A DNA stretch of 63,492 bases from NCBI GenBank assembly GCA_937893125.1, contig CALBHW010000025.1, forward strand, positions 1 to 63,492, in the 5' to 3' direction. Under the pieces are notes generated by a model. That model saw only the letters and a program-made list of their open reading frames with translations. It made no database searches and was not told where the DNA came from. Positions 23,623 through 32,764 of the stretch are shown piece after piece. A program made the position numbers and the translations under genes. Origin of the DNA: an uncultured Clostridia bacterium. GTDB taxonomy: Bacteria > Bacillota > Clostridia > Christensenellales > UBA1242. The number at the start of each line of letters is the position of its first letter. Position 1 is the stretch's first letter.

Positions 23623-24633
23623 TTATTTCCCCTTTTCAATCACAAGTGCGTGCGCAATTCCAGGGATTGTCTCCCCTTGCTGTGTCGATGTCGTACTGAC
23701 AAGAGCCCCAGTTGACATAATAATTATTTTTTTGTAGTCACCAGAATCAAGCTTGCTTAGAACATAAGAATTTATCACACTCGCACTGCACCCGCAACCA
23801 CTTCCGCCCATAAATGTCCGCTGACTGCTACTATATATCATTTGCCCACAATCGCAATAATTTTCGCCCATTTTATAGCCATAGTTTTCAAGTAAGTCAA
23901 CCAAAAGTTCGCTCCCCAATTTTCCCAAGTCCCCCGTTACTATAAGGTCGTAATCGCTGGGAGTTGTGTTCGTGTCCTTAAACAAATTTTTTAAAGTGTC
24001 CGCGGCTGCAGGTGCCATTGCTGCCCCCATATTGTTCATATCGTTTATGCCATAGTCTATAACACGGCCGAATGTCGCGTGAGTTATATTGTGCCCCTCG
24101 CCGTCACGAGACAAAATTGTACACCCAGCCCCTGTCACTGTCCATTGAGATGTTGGTGGGCGCTGACAACCTAGTTCCAAAGGATAACGAAATTGTCTTT
24201 CCGCCGTAGAAAAGTGGCTACTCGTTGCACACGCCACCTTATCTGCACACCCTCCATCAATAATGCAAGCCCCGACAGCCAGCGCTTCAGTCATCGTCGA
24301 ACACGCCCCAAACAAACCAATAAATGAAGTTTGTAGTTGTCTAGCCGAAAATGACGCCGAAATAATTTGATTTAAAAGGTCACCGCTCAAAAGAATATCA
24401 ATGTCAGTTGACAAAAGGTTCGCTTTATCAATTGCGCCACTGATTGCCTGTTCAAGCATCTTTCGCTCCGCCTTTTCATATGTTTTTTCGTTAAAAGCGT
24501 CATTTTTTAAAATGTAGTCAAAATAACTTGACAGCGGACTCAATCCTTCTTTCGGTCCCACAATCGCATATCCGCTCGCTATTTTTGGCGGAAGAGTAAA
24601 TTTTATTGTATTTTCACCAACTTTTTTTATCAT
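23623..24633 (-). CDS. spoVAD: Stage V sporulation protein AD
   Basis: A soluble thiolase-fold protein of 336 residues that binds dipicolinic acid and joins the SpoVA complex. Conserved stretches include DILLSGDLLNQIISA, FGACSTMTEALAVGA, CATSSHFSTAERQFRYPLE, RPPTSQWTVTGAGC and FMGGSGCGCSA. The start overlaps the spoVAC stop by four bases (ATGA). Expression is expected in the forespore (family knowledge); I could not place a sigma-G promoter with confidence. Confidence 0.97.
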   Translation of the reverse strand: MIKKVGENTIKFTLPPKIASGYAIVGPKEGLSPLSSYFDYILKNDAFNEKTYEKAERKMLEQAISGAIDKANLLSTDIDILLSGDLLNQIISASFSARQLQTSFIGLFGACSTMTEALAVGACIIDGGCADKVACATSSHFSTAERQFRYPLELGCQRPPTSQWTVTGAGCTILSRDGEGHNITHATFGRVIDYGINDMNNMGAAMAPAAADTLKNLFKDTNTTPSDYDLIVTGDLGKLGSELLVDLLENYGYKMGENYCDCGQMIYSSSQRTFMGGSGCGCSASVINSYVLSKLDSGDYKKIIIMSTGALVSTTSTQQGETIPGIAHALVIEKGK

Positions 24634-25085
24634 AACAACCCCACTATATAATAGATTAGCCCAACAAGCATACTCGACACTATACCTGTTACAATAACAG
24701 GTCCCGCAATTGTAAACATTTTGACACAGAGACCAAAAATAAGCCCTTCGTTCTTAAATTCAATTGCAGGACTCGCAATTGAGTTGGAAAATCCCGTTAT
24801 AGGAACAATCGATCCTGCACCCGCAAATACACCAATTCTGTCATAAATTCCAAGTCCCGTCAAAAAGGACGCCAAAAATATAAGAATGACCAATGTGTAC
24901 GCTTGAACATCATCCTTAGATAAGCTTGGGAAAATTGCTGTTAAGCCATCAAAAATACCTTGTCCAATACAACAAATTATCCCGCCCACAAGAAAAGCCC
25001 AAAGTAGCGACGGAAAAAACTTTGTTTTAGGCAACCTATTTTCTACAAAATTACAATATTGCATATTTGTTTTGTTTTTATCCAT
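24630..25085 (-). CDS. spoVAC: Stage V sporulation protein AC
   Basis: A 151-residue multi-pass membrane protein, the mechanosensitive-type SpoVA component. FPSLLWAFLVGGIICCIGQG starts the membrane region. VPITGFSNSIASPAIEFKNE is the signature loop. Four or five hydrophobic segments are visible. It is the first gene of spoVAC-AD-AE and is divergent from the lipoprotein gene at 25265. Its Shine-Dalgarno sequence is AAAGGAAG. Confidence 0.96.
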   Translation of the reverse strand: MDKNKTNMQYCNFVENRLPKTKFFPSLLWAFLVGGIICCIGQGIFDGLTAIFPSLSKDDVQAYTLVILIFLASFLTGLGIYDRIGVFAGAGSIVPITGFSNSIASPAIEFKNEGLIFGLCVKMFTIAGPVIVTGIVSSMLVGLIYYIVGLL

Positions 25086-25264
25086 TTTTCACTTCCTTTG
25101 AAGAAATATTTGACTAAAGAAAGTTTTTTAAACAAAAAATTCTTAAAATTACCTTCTCTATCCCTAAATTTTCAAAAAATCGGCTCAAAATCCAAAATTT
25201 TATAAATAATTCTAAATTTTTTAAACAAACTAGGTGTAGCAAAAAATATTTTAGGGAGATAAAT

Positions 25265-27814
25265 ATGAAAAAAATTTTAGCAATCTTTTCTTTTGTTTTA
25301 GTTTTTATACTAGTCACTACGGGATGTTCTAACGACAATAGTGCTCAAGTTAGAATGTCAAGTCAAAAATTATCAAGTGGACTTGACCAAATTATTAGTT
25401 TAACTAACAAACTAGACAACATAGATACAAATAAAATGGATTTAAATTCAATTTTGTCCAATGAAGGCTCGATTGTAAGTTCAACCACGCAAACATCCGC
25501 CTTCAATTTTGACCAAAGCACTCCAAAAAATGCACTGGATGAGCGCCCATTCCTTTTTGCACCACTTTATGATGAAAATAGTCAAGACAGAACACCAATA
25601 GATTTTTCATATATGCAAAAATTTAATGAATGTGCTAATATTGCACCAAATTCACCTTCAATGCAATTCAATGTACCTTCTCCACAAAAATTTAGACAAC
25701 AATGTATAAATTTTAACGCAAAACGTGCCATGAAAATGAATAATGACATAAAGCCATGCTCAGTGTCGACATATAGTCAAAATGAATATTCTTCACTTGC
25801 GACCTTGTCTAATGATTGTAAAAATTTAAATCAAGAATTTGTAACTGCAAAAGCAAATGTTTTGAAAAGTTGTAGCGAGGCGAAAGCAAATTTAAAAAAA
25901 TTAAAAGAAAGTAAAAAAAGCATTCCAGAAAATGACCTTCGCACGCTCACAAGTTACTATGAAGTCGTAAAGGATTGTATTAACAATGTGAAATCATGCA
26001 AAAGTTGTTCAAGCAACCTTAAAAATATAAATCGCAAAAAGAACAATCTTTCAACCAACTCTGGCACTATCAATTCCGAATTGCTACAAGTATATAATAA
26101 ACTTGACGCAAATTGTTGCACACTAAACAACACAATATATTGTGTAAATGAAATCAATTGTTTCGCTAAAAAGTTAAACGGAGAAAAATGCTCAACAAAC
26201 ATGTCTGTTAACCCTTACATTAGAAACAATAGGTATCTTTCAAGTCTAAATAGTGCAAAAAATAAAGAATTTTATAATTCACAGTCAAAAAATCAAACAA
26301 ATCAACCTTACAATAATCAATTAAAAGCAACAGATCAAAACAAATCAAATATAACAAATTCACCGATAAATAATCAAACAAACACACAAAATCAATCTCA
26401 AAATGATATAAAAAGGTCACTAGAACCTAATTTTGATACAAAATCAGTTACAAATAACATAACGCCTACCAATAATTACACAAAAAGCAATGAAACTACA
26501 AAATACAAAGAACAAAATGGACAAAATTATGTAAATTCTCCAAAAAATAATACTATTTACAATCAAACAGACACTTTAAATCGACCTAATACAAATAATA
26601 ACAGCGCAAAAAACGAATTGATCTTTACTCAAAAAGACTACTCTAATAATGTAACAACAAATAAATTACAAAAAAATGATGAAAACGAGAAAAAAGTGAC
26701 TGAAAATAAGCAAAATGAGTTAGCTACTAACTCAGACAGAAATAATTTCATTAAAAATGCCCAAAAAACAGATGTTAATGAGCAAAATAAAGCCATTTTT
26801 AATACAAATCGATATAAAAATGACGAAAAAACAACAAAAAATGACAATATTTCATCAAAAAGCACTGGTAGTTATAACAATATAACTAATAATATTCAAA
26901 AACAAAAAAATGAAAAAATAGCCAATAATTTTTACTATTCTTCAAATAACAATTCTTTAAACAATGCAAATTCGAATACAAATCCATACACAAAGGATAT
27001 AAAGGATAAAGACAAGTATTTATCCAACCTAAGAAACTACAACTCCAATAATGAAAATGAAAAAACAAATTATAAAAGAAATAACAACACTAATGCTTAC
27101 GACTCTACCCTACACAATCAAACAAACGACCTAAGTAGAAATCAAAAAATCAACTCAACCAATTTCAATAATAATGTCGCAAAAGGCTCGACATTTAATC
27201 AATCTAGCAGTAAATATGTAGAAACAAATAAAAATCAAAATACGACAAATAATTCTTCAAATTTAAACCAAATTTCAAGCACAACTTTCAACACAACTTA
27301 CACTCCTAACATGACTCCTACCCCTACTTACAATAATGGAGTTAACAACAATTCAAATTATGGTTATACAACTTACCCTAATTTGGATCGAACACATCCC
27401 GTCGAAATAGAACGACAAAACGAAGATAAATATGCAACAAATCAAGACGACACAAACAATGATCCAAATACACTAGAAAAGAACAAGGACTATACATCAA
27501 AAATAGAGCCAAACAAAACACAACAAAATGATGTAAAACCAAGTTCATTAAGCCAGTATTCAAACGACAATAAAGCCTTCACTTATTATAAAAACAACAG
27601 TGAGAACAATATTAACAATAATCATTATCAAACGCCACAATATCAATATGAAAACGCTAAAAATGATAATGTAACAAGACAAAATCAAAATAATTCAGGC
27701 ACGCAGTATCACAATGCCCGAAATTTTGCAAGGAATTATGACCCAACAAAAAATTACAGGTCAAGTACAAATCTTTTAGTCAAGCCACAATCTGTCCGTG
27801 CTAATGTCTCATAA
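25265..27814 (+). CDS. Large Asn-rich lipoprotein of unknown function
   Basis: 849 residues, not recognised. The start MKKILAIFSFVLVFILVTTG followed by C20 is a lipoprotein signal with an LVTTGC lipobox. Residues about 25-320 contain Cys-rich helical stretches (KDCINNVKSCKSCSSNL, LDANCCTLNNTIYCVNEINC). Residues about 330-849 are low complexity, dominated by Asn with Lys, Thr, Ser, Gln and Tyr, without long exact repeats. AGGGAGAT precedes the ATG. It is transcribed divergently from spoVAC across a 179-base gap, which hints at, but does not show, a sporulation or spore-surface role. The frame is intact, so it is not a pseudogene. Confidence 0.8.
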   Translation: MKKILAIFSFVLVFILVTTGCSNDNSAQVRMSSQKLSSGLDQIISLTNKLDNIDTNKMDLNSILSNEGSIVSSTTQTSAFNFDQSTPKNALDERPFLFAPLYDENSQDRTPIDFSYMQKFNECANIAPNSPSMQFNVPSPQKFRQQCINFNAKRAMKMNNDIKPCSVSTYSQNEYSSLATLSNDCKNLNQEFVTAKANVLKSCSEAKANLKKLKESKKSIPENDLRTLTSYYEVVKDCINNVKSCKSCSSNLKNINRKKNNLSTNSGTINSELLQVYNKLDANCCTLNNTIYCVNEINCFAKKLNGEKCSTNMSVNPYIRNNRYLSSLNSAKNKEFYNSQSKNQTNQPYNNQLKATDQNKSNITNSPINNQTNTQNQSQNDIKRSLEPNFDTKSVTNNITPTNNYTKSNETTKYKEQNGQNYVNSPKNNTIYNQTDTLNRPNTNNNSAKNELIFTQKDYSNNVTTNKLQKNDENEKKVTENKQNELATNSDRNNFIKNAQKTDVNEQNKAIFNTNRYKNDEKTTKNDNISSKSTGSYNNITNNIQKQKNEKIANNFYYSSNNNSLNNANSNTNPYTKDIKDKDKYLSNLRNYNSNNENEKTNYKRNNNTNAYDSTLHNQTNDLSRNQKINSTNFNNNVAKGSTFNQSSSKYVETNKNQNTTNNSSNLNQISSTTFNTTYTPNMTPTPTYNNGVNNNSNYGYTTYPNLDRTHPVEIERQNEDKYATNQDDTNNDPNTLEKNKDYTSKIEPNKTQQNDVKPSSLSQYSNDNKAFTYYKNNSENNINNNHYQTPQYQYENAKNDNVTRQNQNNSGTQYHNARNFARNYDPTKNYRSSTNLLVKPQSVRANVS

Positions 27815-27852
27815 ATAAAAGTTATAAAATGCAATAATTTTTTGTGTATTTT

Positions 27853-27890
27853 AATAAAAAATCCCACCTTTTTAGGTGGGATTACTTTTT
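27853..27890. terminator. Bidirectional terminator
   Basis: AATCCCACCT/AGGTGGGATT is a 10-bp stem (27860-27883) with T-runs on both sides. It serves the lipoprotein gene (+) and tRNA-Leu (-). Confidence 0.85.
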
Positions 27891-27975
27891 GGTACCGAAG
27901 GAGGGACTCGAACCCTCATGTAGTTGCCTACGCAAGATTTTGAGTCTTGTGCGTCTACCATTCCGCCACTTCGGC
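27890..27975 (-). tRNA. tRNA-Leu (CAA anticodon)
   Basis: An 86-base class II tRNA. The acceptor GCCGAAG pairs with CTTCGGT. The anticodon stem CAAGA/TCTTG holds loop CTCAAAA (anticodon CAA). A variable arm (CGTAGGCAACTACATG region) and T-arm GGGTTCGAGTCCC follow, with encoded ACCA. Confidence 0.94.
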
Positions 27976-28321
27976 TTACGCTGTCTAAAAGCATTTTCAT
28001 AACGCGTTGAAAAATTGCTAATGCTGTAAAAAATACTTTAAGCTTCAAACTTGAGTAGCCAGTTATCTTTGCTTATAAATTTTTCCCTATTTGACTTCTA
28101 ACAACCCAAATTACAAGAAGTAGTTTAGCATATATTTTTTATTTTTGCAATAAATTTATCAAACTTTTTTTATTTTTTTCTATTTTTTCCGAATATTCTC
28201 GCATTTTCTTTTTTTAAGTATAAATATTTGCTTGATTATTTATTTTAAGAGATAAGACATAATAAACAGTCAATTTTTTTAAATAAAACGTTTTTTTATT
28301 AAAAAGTTTATCAATAGTCGA
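27976..28321. other. AT-rich spacer upstream of tRNA-Leu
   Basis: I see no gene. The tRNA-Leu promoter must lie at its left end, but no clear hexamer pair was found. Confidence 0.3.
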
Positions 28322-29074
28322 TTAAAACATTCCGCCGTCAACAGCAATAATTTGCCCTGTTATATAATCTGATTCTTTTGAAATCAAAAATAAAACTAAA
28401 TTTGCAACATCTTCGGGCGTCCCTATACGATTTTTTAAAATTCTTTTTGCTTCAAGTTCAGCAACGTCAGGCGTCAAAACATCCTTATTCATATCTGTGT
28501 CAATCCAGCCTGGAGCGACCGCATTTACGTTAACATATGGTGCAAGTTCAATCGCAAAATTTTTAGTTAAAGAATTTAGCGCAGATTTTGATGCATCATA
28601 ATCAATTGTAGTTGGGTAAAATCCATTTATTGAGTTGTTAGATGAAACATTCACAATTTTCCCAAATTGATTTTCTTTCATTTTTGCACCCAAAATTTTG
28701 GTTAATTGGTAGACGCCAAATAGATTTGTTTGAAAAGTTTTTTCAAAACATCCGACCGTTCGGTCGCACAATTCCATATCACAACAAATCCCTGCGTTAT
28801 TCACAAGTATATCAATTTTATTAAAATTCGAACAAGCAGTCGAAACCAAACGGTCAACATCATTTTTATTGCCAATGTCAGCTTGAATTGCAAGCGCTTT
28901 AATGTTGTATTTTTGTTGCAAATCAAAACACAATTGCTCCGCAATTTTCTTCGATTTGTTGTAATTTACTATAACATTTGCCCCACTCCTAGCAAGTTGG
29001 ATTGCAATTTGCCTTCCAATCCCACGGCTAGCCCCAGTCACAAGTGCATTAAGACCTTTCAAATTCATTTCCAC
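28322..29074 (-). CDS. Short-chain dehydrogenase/reductase, FabG-like
   Basis: A 250-residue NAD(P)-dependent oxidoreductase. The Rossmann motif is TGASRGIGRQIA near residue 14, NNAGIC near 91, catalytic Ser in NVSSNNS, and the YDASKSALNSL YxxxK pair near 160; PGWIDTDM follows. Length and sequence are like 3-oxoacyl-ACP reductase, but no fatty-acid genes are nearby, so the substrate is open. The GTG start at 29074 has GGAG seven bases upstream and lies inside the 3' end of tmk, indicating coupling; an ATG at 29068 is an alternative. Confidence 0.9.
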   Translation of the reverse strand: MEMNLKGLNALVTGASRGIGRQIAIQLARSGANVIVNYNKSKKIAEQLCFDLQQKYNIKALAIQADIGNKNDVDRLVSTACSNFNKIDILVNNAGICCDMELCDRTVGCFEKTFQTNLFGVYQLTKILGAKMKENQFGKIVNVSSNNSINGFYPTTIDYDASKSALNSLTKNFAIELAPYVNVNAVAPGWIDTDMNKDVLTPDVAELEAKRILKNRIGTPEDVANLVLFLISKESDYITGQIIAVDGGMF

Positions 29075-29747
29075 GCAACTTCTCCATCACACAATTATAA
29101 ACATCTTCACTAATTTCCGCTTTTGTTCTTATTTTTTCATTCCTAACACAATCAATTGTTTTATAACCAAATCTTTTTGCTAAATAAAGGTATGTTTCTT
29201 CCGAGCGTTCCAAATATTCAAAATCGTTTTCGTGTTGGTCTCCTGTTTCATTTCTTGACATTTTTAACTCTCGAGAATATTTGGCTGGCATATGAAGAAA
29301 AACTATTTGGTTAGGTCTTGGAAGTTTTAGAAATTTGTACTCCAAGTTTTCAATCCAATCAACCATTTTGTTGCGTTCAAATTTATTTTTAAACTTGCCT
29401 GCTTGATGCGCCATATTACTTTCGACATACCTATCAAGAACCACAGTGTAACCTTCATCAAGTTTTTCGTAAACTTTATGAATATTATATAGTCTATCGG
29501 CAGTAAAGTAAAGTGATGCAACTTTTGGGTCAACATGGCTTGCCCCTTCTTGAAAGTAACCTTCACCAAACTTCTCTTTTCCAAGATAAGGTCCTGCGAC
29601 AATACGCCCCGTTGGGCTGTCATACATCGGAAAGCTCAGTCTAACTGCCTTTATTCCGTCACTATTCAACCTGTCAACAAGCATTTCCGTCTGTGTTTGT
29701 TTGCCCGAACAATCTGTACCTTCAACTAAAATGATTTGATTTTGCAT
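29049..29747 (-). CDS. tmk: Thymidylate kinase-like dNMP kinase
   Basis: Phosphorylates dTMP to dTDP for DNA synthesis. From the ATG at 29747 (GGAGGG upstream) the protein is 232 residues. P-loop: ILVEGTDCSGKQTQTEML. DRYVESNMAHQAGK is the DR(Y/F) thymidine-binding region. It has an unusually long insert-rich middle (EKFGEGYFQEGASHVDP) resembling the eukaryote/deoxynucleoside-kinase-like branch of tmk. The longer open frame upstream reads through the rpmB terminator and is not real. Confidence 0.9.
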   Translation of the reverse strand: MQNQIILVEGTDCSGKQTQTEMLVDRLNSDGIKAVRLSFPMYDSPTGRIVAGPYLGKEKFGEGYFQEGASHVDPKVASLYFTADRLYNIHKVYEKLDEGYTVVLDRYVESNMAHQAGKFKNKFERNKMVDWIENLEYKFLKLPRPNQIVFLHMPAKYSRELKMSRNETGDQHENDFEYLERSEETYLYLAKRFGYKTIDCVRNEKIRTKAEISEDVYNCVMEKLRGNEFERS

Positions 29748-29769
29748 AGAACCCTCCAAAATTAAACTC

Positions 29770-29799
29770 AAAAAAAGGACCACCAAAGCAGTCCTTTTT
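29770..29799 (-). terminator. rpmB terminator
   Basis: AAAAAGGAC/GTCCTTTTTT stem on the minus strand with T-run, 14 bases past the rpmB stop and just before tmk. Confidence 0.85.
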
Positions 29800-29812
29800 A
29801 ACAAACATTTAA

Positions 29813-30010
29813 TTAGCCCCTTTTCACTTCGCTACTTTTCAAGCACTTTGTGCAAACATATTTTTTTGTTGGGGTTGTTCCTTCAAGCACAGTAACCTTT
29901 TGAACATTTGCTTTTTTATGTGTCAAAGTTCTTCTTGTCATTTTAGAACTTCTATAACTCAAATTGCTGGCTCTCATTTGGTCCTTGCCACAAATCTCAC
30001 ATTTTGCCAT
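29813..30010 (-). CDS. rpmB: 50S ribosomal protein L28
   Basis: 65 residues: MAKCEICGKDQMRASNLSYR ... RRTLTHKKANVQKV ... YVCTKCLKSSEVKRG. The CxxC pairs at both ends mark the zinc-binding form of L28. It is monocistronic with its own promoter and terminator. Confidence 0.96.
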   Translation of the reverse strand: MAKCEICGKDQMRASNLSYRSSKMTRRTLTHKKANVQKVTVLEGTTPTKKYVCTKCLKSSEVKRG

Positions 30011-30042
30011 TTCTCATTTCTCCTTAAATATTCTACTTTGCT

Positions 30043-30070
30043 ATTATACACAACTAAAAAAAAATGTCAA
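30043..30070 (-). promoter_or_regulatory. rpmB promoter
   Basis: Minus-strand TTGACA (30065-30070), 16 bases, TATAAT (30043-30048); both hexamers are perfect consensus. Confidence 0.85.
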
Positions 30071-30312
30071 CAAAAAGATAAATAATTTCAAAAAATTGTC
30101 ATTTTTCATTTGCAACGCACTTTATATTTAAGTTTTCTTTTATATTATAGAACCCGTCATAATTTTTTATTTATATTCATAAAAATTGCTAGTTTACTTT
30201 ATTAAAAAATATTATTAACTGCAAAATAGGACTTTTTCAATGATTTTTCCCTTTATTATCACAAATGCCCCTGTTCAAATTTTAAACATTTCAATAATTA
30301 TCGAAAAATATG

Positions 30313-30341
30313 TTTACAAAAAAATAAAAAACTGATACAAT
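30313..30341 (+). promoter_or_regulatory. Promoter far upstream of tRNA-Thr
   Basis: TTTACA (30313-30318), 17 bases, TACAAT (30336-30341). It would start near 30348, leaving about 145 bases before the tRNA. Confidence 0.7.
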
Positions 30342-30348
30342 ATTTTTT

Positions 30349-30480
30349 GGTTGAATGGTTCACAAATTTTGCGAGTTTAAAAATCAACTTGCTAATCAAA
30401 ATAACCTTTGCTCGTTTATGTTAACAAGAAAAAGTTATTATTTTAAACAAAATAGCCATCCAACAACACCAATGTCAAAA
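30349..30480 (+). ncRNA. Candidate structured leader or small RNA before tRNA-Thr
   Basis: Directly after a good promoter, GTTGAATGGTT (30350-30360) can pair with AGCCATCCAAC (30454-30464) at 10 of 11 positions. Enclosed are two hairpins: GCGAGTT/AACTTGC (30371-30392) and AATAAC/GTTATT (30400-30439). No open frame or known RNA family is recognised. It may be a processed leader or a separate small RNA. Confidence 0.4.
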
Positions 30481-30493
30481 AAATGAATCATAT

Positions 30494-30569
30494 GCTACTG
30501 TGGCTCAGTTGGTAGAGCAATTGATTCGTAATCAATAGGTCGGCGGTTCGAGTCCGCCCAGTAGCTCCA
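30494..30569 (+). tRNA. tRNA-Thr (CGT anticodon)
   Basis: 76 bases. Acceptor GCTACTG/CAGTAGC, D-arm GGCTCAGTTGGTAGAGC, anticodon stem TTGAT/ATCAA with loop TCGTA region (anticodon CGT), T-arm GGCGGTTCGAGTCCGCC, encoded CCA. Confidence 0.93.
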
Positions 30570-30573
30570 ATAT

Positions 30574-30615
30574 AAAAAACCTTCTTATGTGGTTATCACA
30601 TTTGAAGGCTTTTTT
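30574..30615 (+). terminator. tRNA-Thr terminator
   Basis: ACCTTC-TTATGTG / CACAT-TTGAAGG hairpin followed by TTTTTT. Confidence 0.8.
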
Positions 30616-30782
30616 ATTTACAACAAATTGTATTTTAATAATAGTATTTTACTTTTTTAATCACACAACACTCAAACAATATGTTTATACAGTTAAGCTA
30701 AATGTTAAACACTACTAAGTTAAACATCTTTTGAGTAAGTATTCACATTTTTATAGACAAAAAGTTAAAACACAATTTTAAT

Positions 30783-31955
30783 CTATTCTTCTTGCAAATT
30801 TTCCTTTATTTCAACCTTACCGTCTTTTTGACCTTTCACATAATCAGCACTTGCAACTGTCTCTGCATAAGCATCATCTCTTGATTTTAATTTCATTATT
30901 TCAGGTTCTTCTTGCAATGCTTTAAGTGACAACGAAACTTTGTTGCTTTCTGGATCAATTTCAATAATTTTAAAATTCATTTTTTGACCGACTTTTGCAA
31001 CTTCGTAGACATTTCTAATGTAGAAATGAGACGCTTCTTTAACATGCAACAATCCTTCAAGCCCGTCGCCAAAAGCAACAATCGCGCCAAAGGGCAAAAT
31101 CTTTTTAACTTCCCCGTTTACAACGTCGCCGACTTTATAGGCTTTAAGTTTTTCAACAATTGGATTTACCTGAAGTGCTTTATAACTAAGTGAAACTTTC
31201 TTGTTTTCCTTGTCAAGTTTTATAACTTTAAAATCATATGACTTGTCAAGTTCCAAAACATCGCTCGCCTTCTTATTTTTCTCGTAACTAACTTCGCTAT
31301 TATGACACAAGCAGTCCACTCCGCCAACATTTACAAATGCGCCAAAATCAGTAAATCTAATGACCTTTCCCGTGACAACCTTATTCTCGTAAATTGAAGA
31401 GAAAAACGCTTCTTCGGCAGACAGTTTTTCATGCTCTTCATACGCTCTAATTGAAGCAACAATTTTATGTCTAATAAGGTCAATTTCAAGAACGATTGCC
31501 TTAAATTGTTTGTTTACATAATTTTGCAAATTATTGTCAATTCTTCCATATGAAATTTGGCTATACGGAATAAAAACTTCAAAAGTACCAAGTTTCGACA
31601 CAAGCCCCGCTTTTGTTGCGGAAGTAATTATAAGTTCTGTTTCATTGCCAACCGCTAATGTGTTTGCAATTTCATTGCCTATCCTTAAATCATCCGCTTT
31701 TTGTTTTGACAAAACGACTGCCCCACTTTCATCTTTTGTGTTGACAATTATCGCTTCAAAACTATCACCTATATTTACATCTTGAATTGCTTTATTTTCT
31801 TCGTCACAAAAAGGAATCAACCCGTCTTTTTTCCCGCCAATATTAACAAGCAAGCCACTTTTAAGTTTAGCAACAACGGTCGCATTCACTTTTGCGCCGA
31901 CTTTAAACCTTGTAAACGTTTTATCTATACTATCTAAATCAAATTTCTCGTCCAT
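30783..31955 (-). CDS. S1 RNA-binding domain protein (ribosomal S1-like)
   Basis: 390 residues made of four S1 OB-fold repeats: about 15-85 (GAKVNATVVAKLKSGLLVNI), 95-165, 185-255 (GKVIRFTDFGAFVNVGGVDC) and 270-345 (GEVKKILPFGAIVAFGDGLE). The third and fourth are closest to canonical S1. This is the Firmicutes S1 homologue (YpfD type), with four domains rather than the six of E. coli. The acidic C-terminal tail ends ENLQEE. It likely binds mRNA or ribosomes. Confidence 0.9.
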   Translation of the reverse strand: MDEKFDLDSIDKTFTRFKVGAKVNATVVAKLKSGLLVNIGGKKDGLIPFCDEENKAIQDVNIGDSFEAIIVNTKDESGAVVLSKQKADDLRIGNEIANTLAVGNETELIITSATKAGLVSKLGTFEVFIPYSQISYGRIDNNLQNYVNKQFKAIVLEIDLIRHKIVASIRAYEEHEKLSAEEAFFSSIYENKVVTGKVIRFTDFGAFVNVGGVDCLCHNSEVSYEKNKKASDVLELDKSYDFKVIKLDKENKKVSLSYKALQVNPIVEKLKAYKVGDVVNGEVKKILPFGAIVAFGDGLEGLLHVKEASHFYIRNVYEVAKVGQKMNFKIIEIDPESNKVSLSLKALQEEPEIMKLKSRDDAYAETVASADYVKGQKDGKVEIKENLQEE

Positions 31956-32071
31956 TAAAAATTTCTCCTAACTTTGGTTATTATATCAAAAATATAAAAA
32001 AATAAAAACAATTTTACACTGTTTTTACTTTTTTTGTAAATTTATAGGCTAAAACAATTAAAACTATGTTA

Positions 32072-32764
32072 TTAACTTCTAATATCTTTAACTTTTTTTG
32101 TACGTTTTTCGCGTTTTAGTTTTTTTATAAGTGCTTTTTCTGCCAAATAATTTTGATAATTTGTATTAAGTTCAACAATTTTGTCACGCAATTCAGTCTC
32201 CGCTTGCAAAAGAGTTTCCTTATCAAGCCTTTTATCATAGTAATCAGTGAACTCAAAAGGTTTACCAACTAAAACTACGTTTTTTCTAAAAAAACGATGC
32301 TTTTTAACAACAAAACAAGGAATGACAGGTGTTCTCGTTTTAATAGCAAAAAAACACGCTCCACCCTTTACTTCATCGTCTTTTTTAAGTCCATCTCGGC
32401 GAGTTCCTTCGGGAAAAATTCCCAAATTTTGATTGCTTTTTATCACTTGACAAATTTCTTTAACTTGCGCAATTGAGAGCCCTTTTTCTCTGTCAATTGC
32501 AATTCCACCAAAAACATTCTTCATAAAAAAGCGTCTAAATCCTGTCGTAAATAATTCTTTCTTTGCCAAATATCTGTTTCTACTTCTAAAAACATAATCA
32601 TATAAAATAGGGTCAAAGTTGCTCTTGTGGTTGCTAACTATAATATATTTTTTACCCCGTTCAATGTTGTTTTTCCCATAAAGTTTGTATGGTGCAAAAA
32701 TATGGAAAGGTAGCCAAAAAAGCACATAACAAATCCAAAATATCATACTAATCTTCCCCCTCAA
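32072..32764 (-). CDS. plsC: 1-acyl-sn-glycerol-3-phosphate acyltransferase
   Basis: A 230-residue membrane-associated acyltransferase of phospholipid synthesis. Catalytic HxxxxD is SNHKSNFDP; the second block FGGIAIDR and the phosphate-binding FPEGTRRDG are present. A hydrophobic N-terminus (8-28) anchors it. Its start overlaps the preceding flavoprotein gene by 17 bases. In many Clostridia plsC sits in this ribosomal S1/cmk neighbourhood; cmk is absent here. Confidence 0.92.
   Translation of the reverse strand: MRGKISMIFWICYVLFWLPFHIFAPYKLYGKNNIERGKKYIIVSNHKSNFDPILYDYVFRSRNRYLAKKELFTTGFRRFFMKNVFGGIAIDREKGLSIAQVKEICQVIKSNQNLGIFPEGTRRDGLKKDDEVKGGACFFAIKTRTPVIPCFVVKKHRFFRKNVVLVGKPFEFTDYYDKRLDKETLLQAETELRDKIVELNTNYQNYLAEKALIKKLKREKRTKKVKDIRS

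Noticed and set aside
29748..29804. Upstream extension of tmk (hydrophobic leader)
   Set aside because: Those codons read through the rpmB terminator, and a strong Shine-Dalgarno sequence supports the ATG at 29747.
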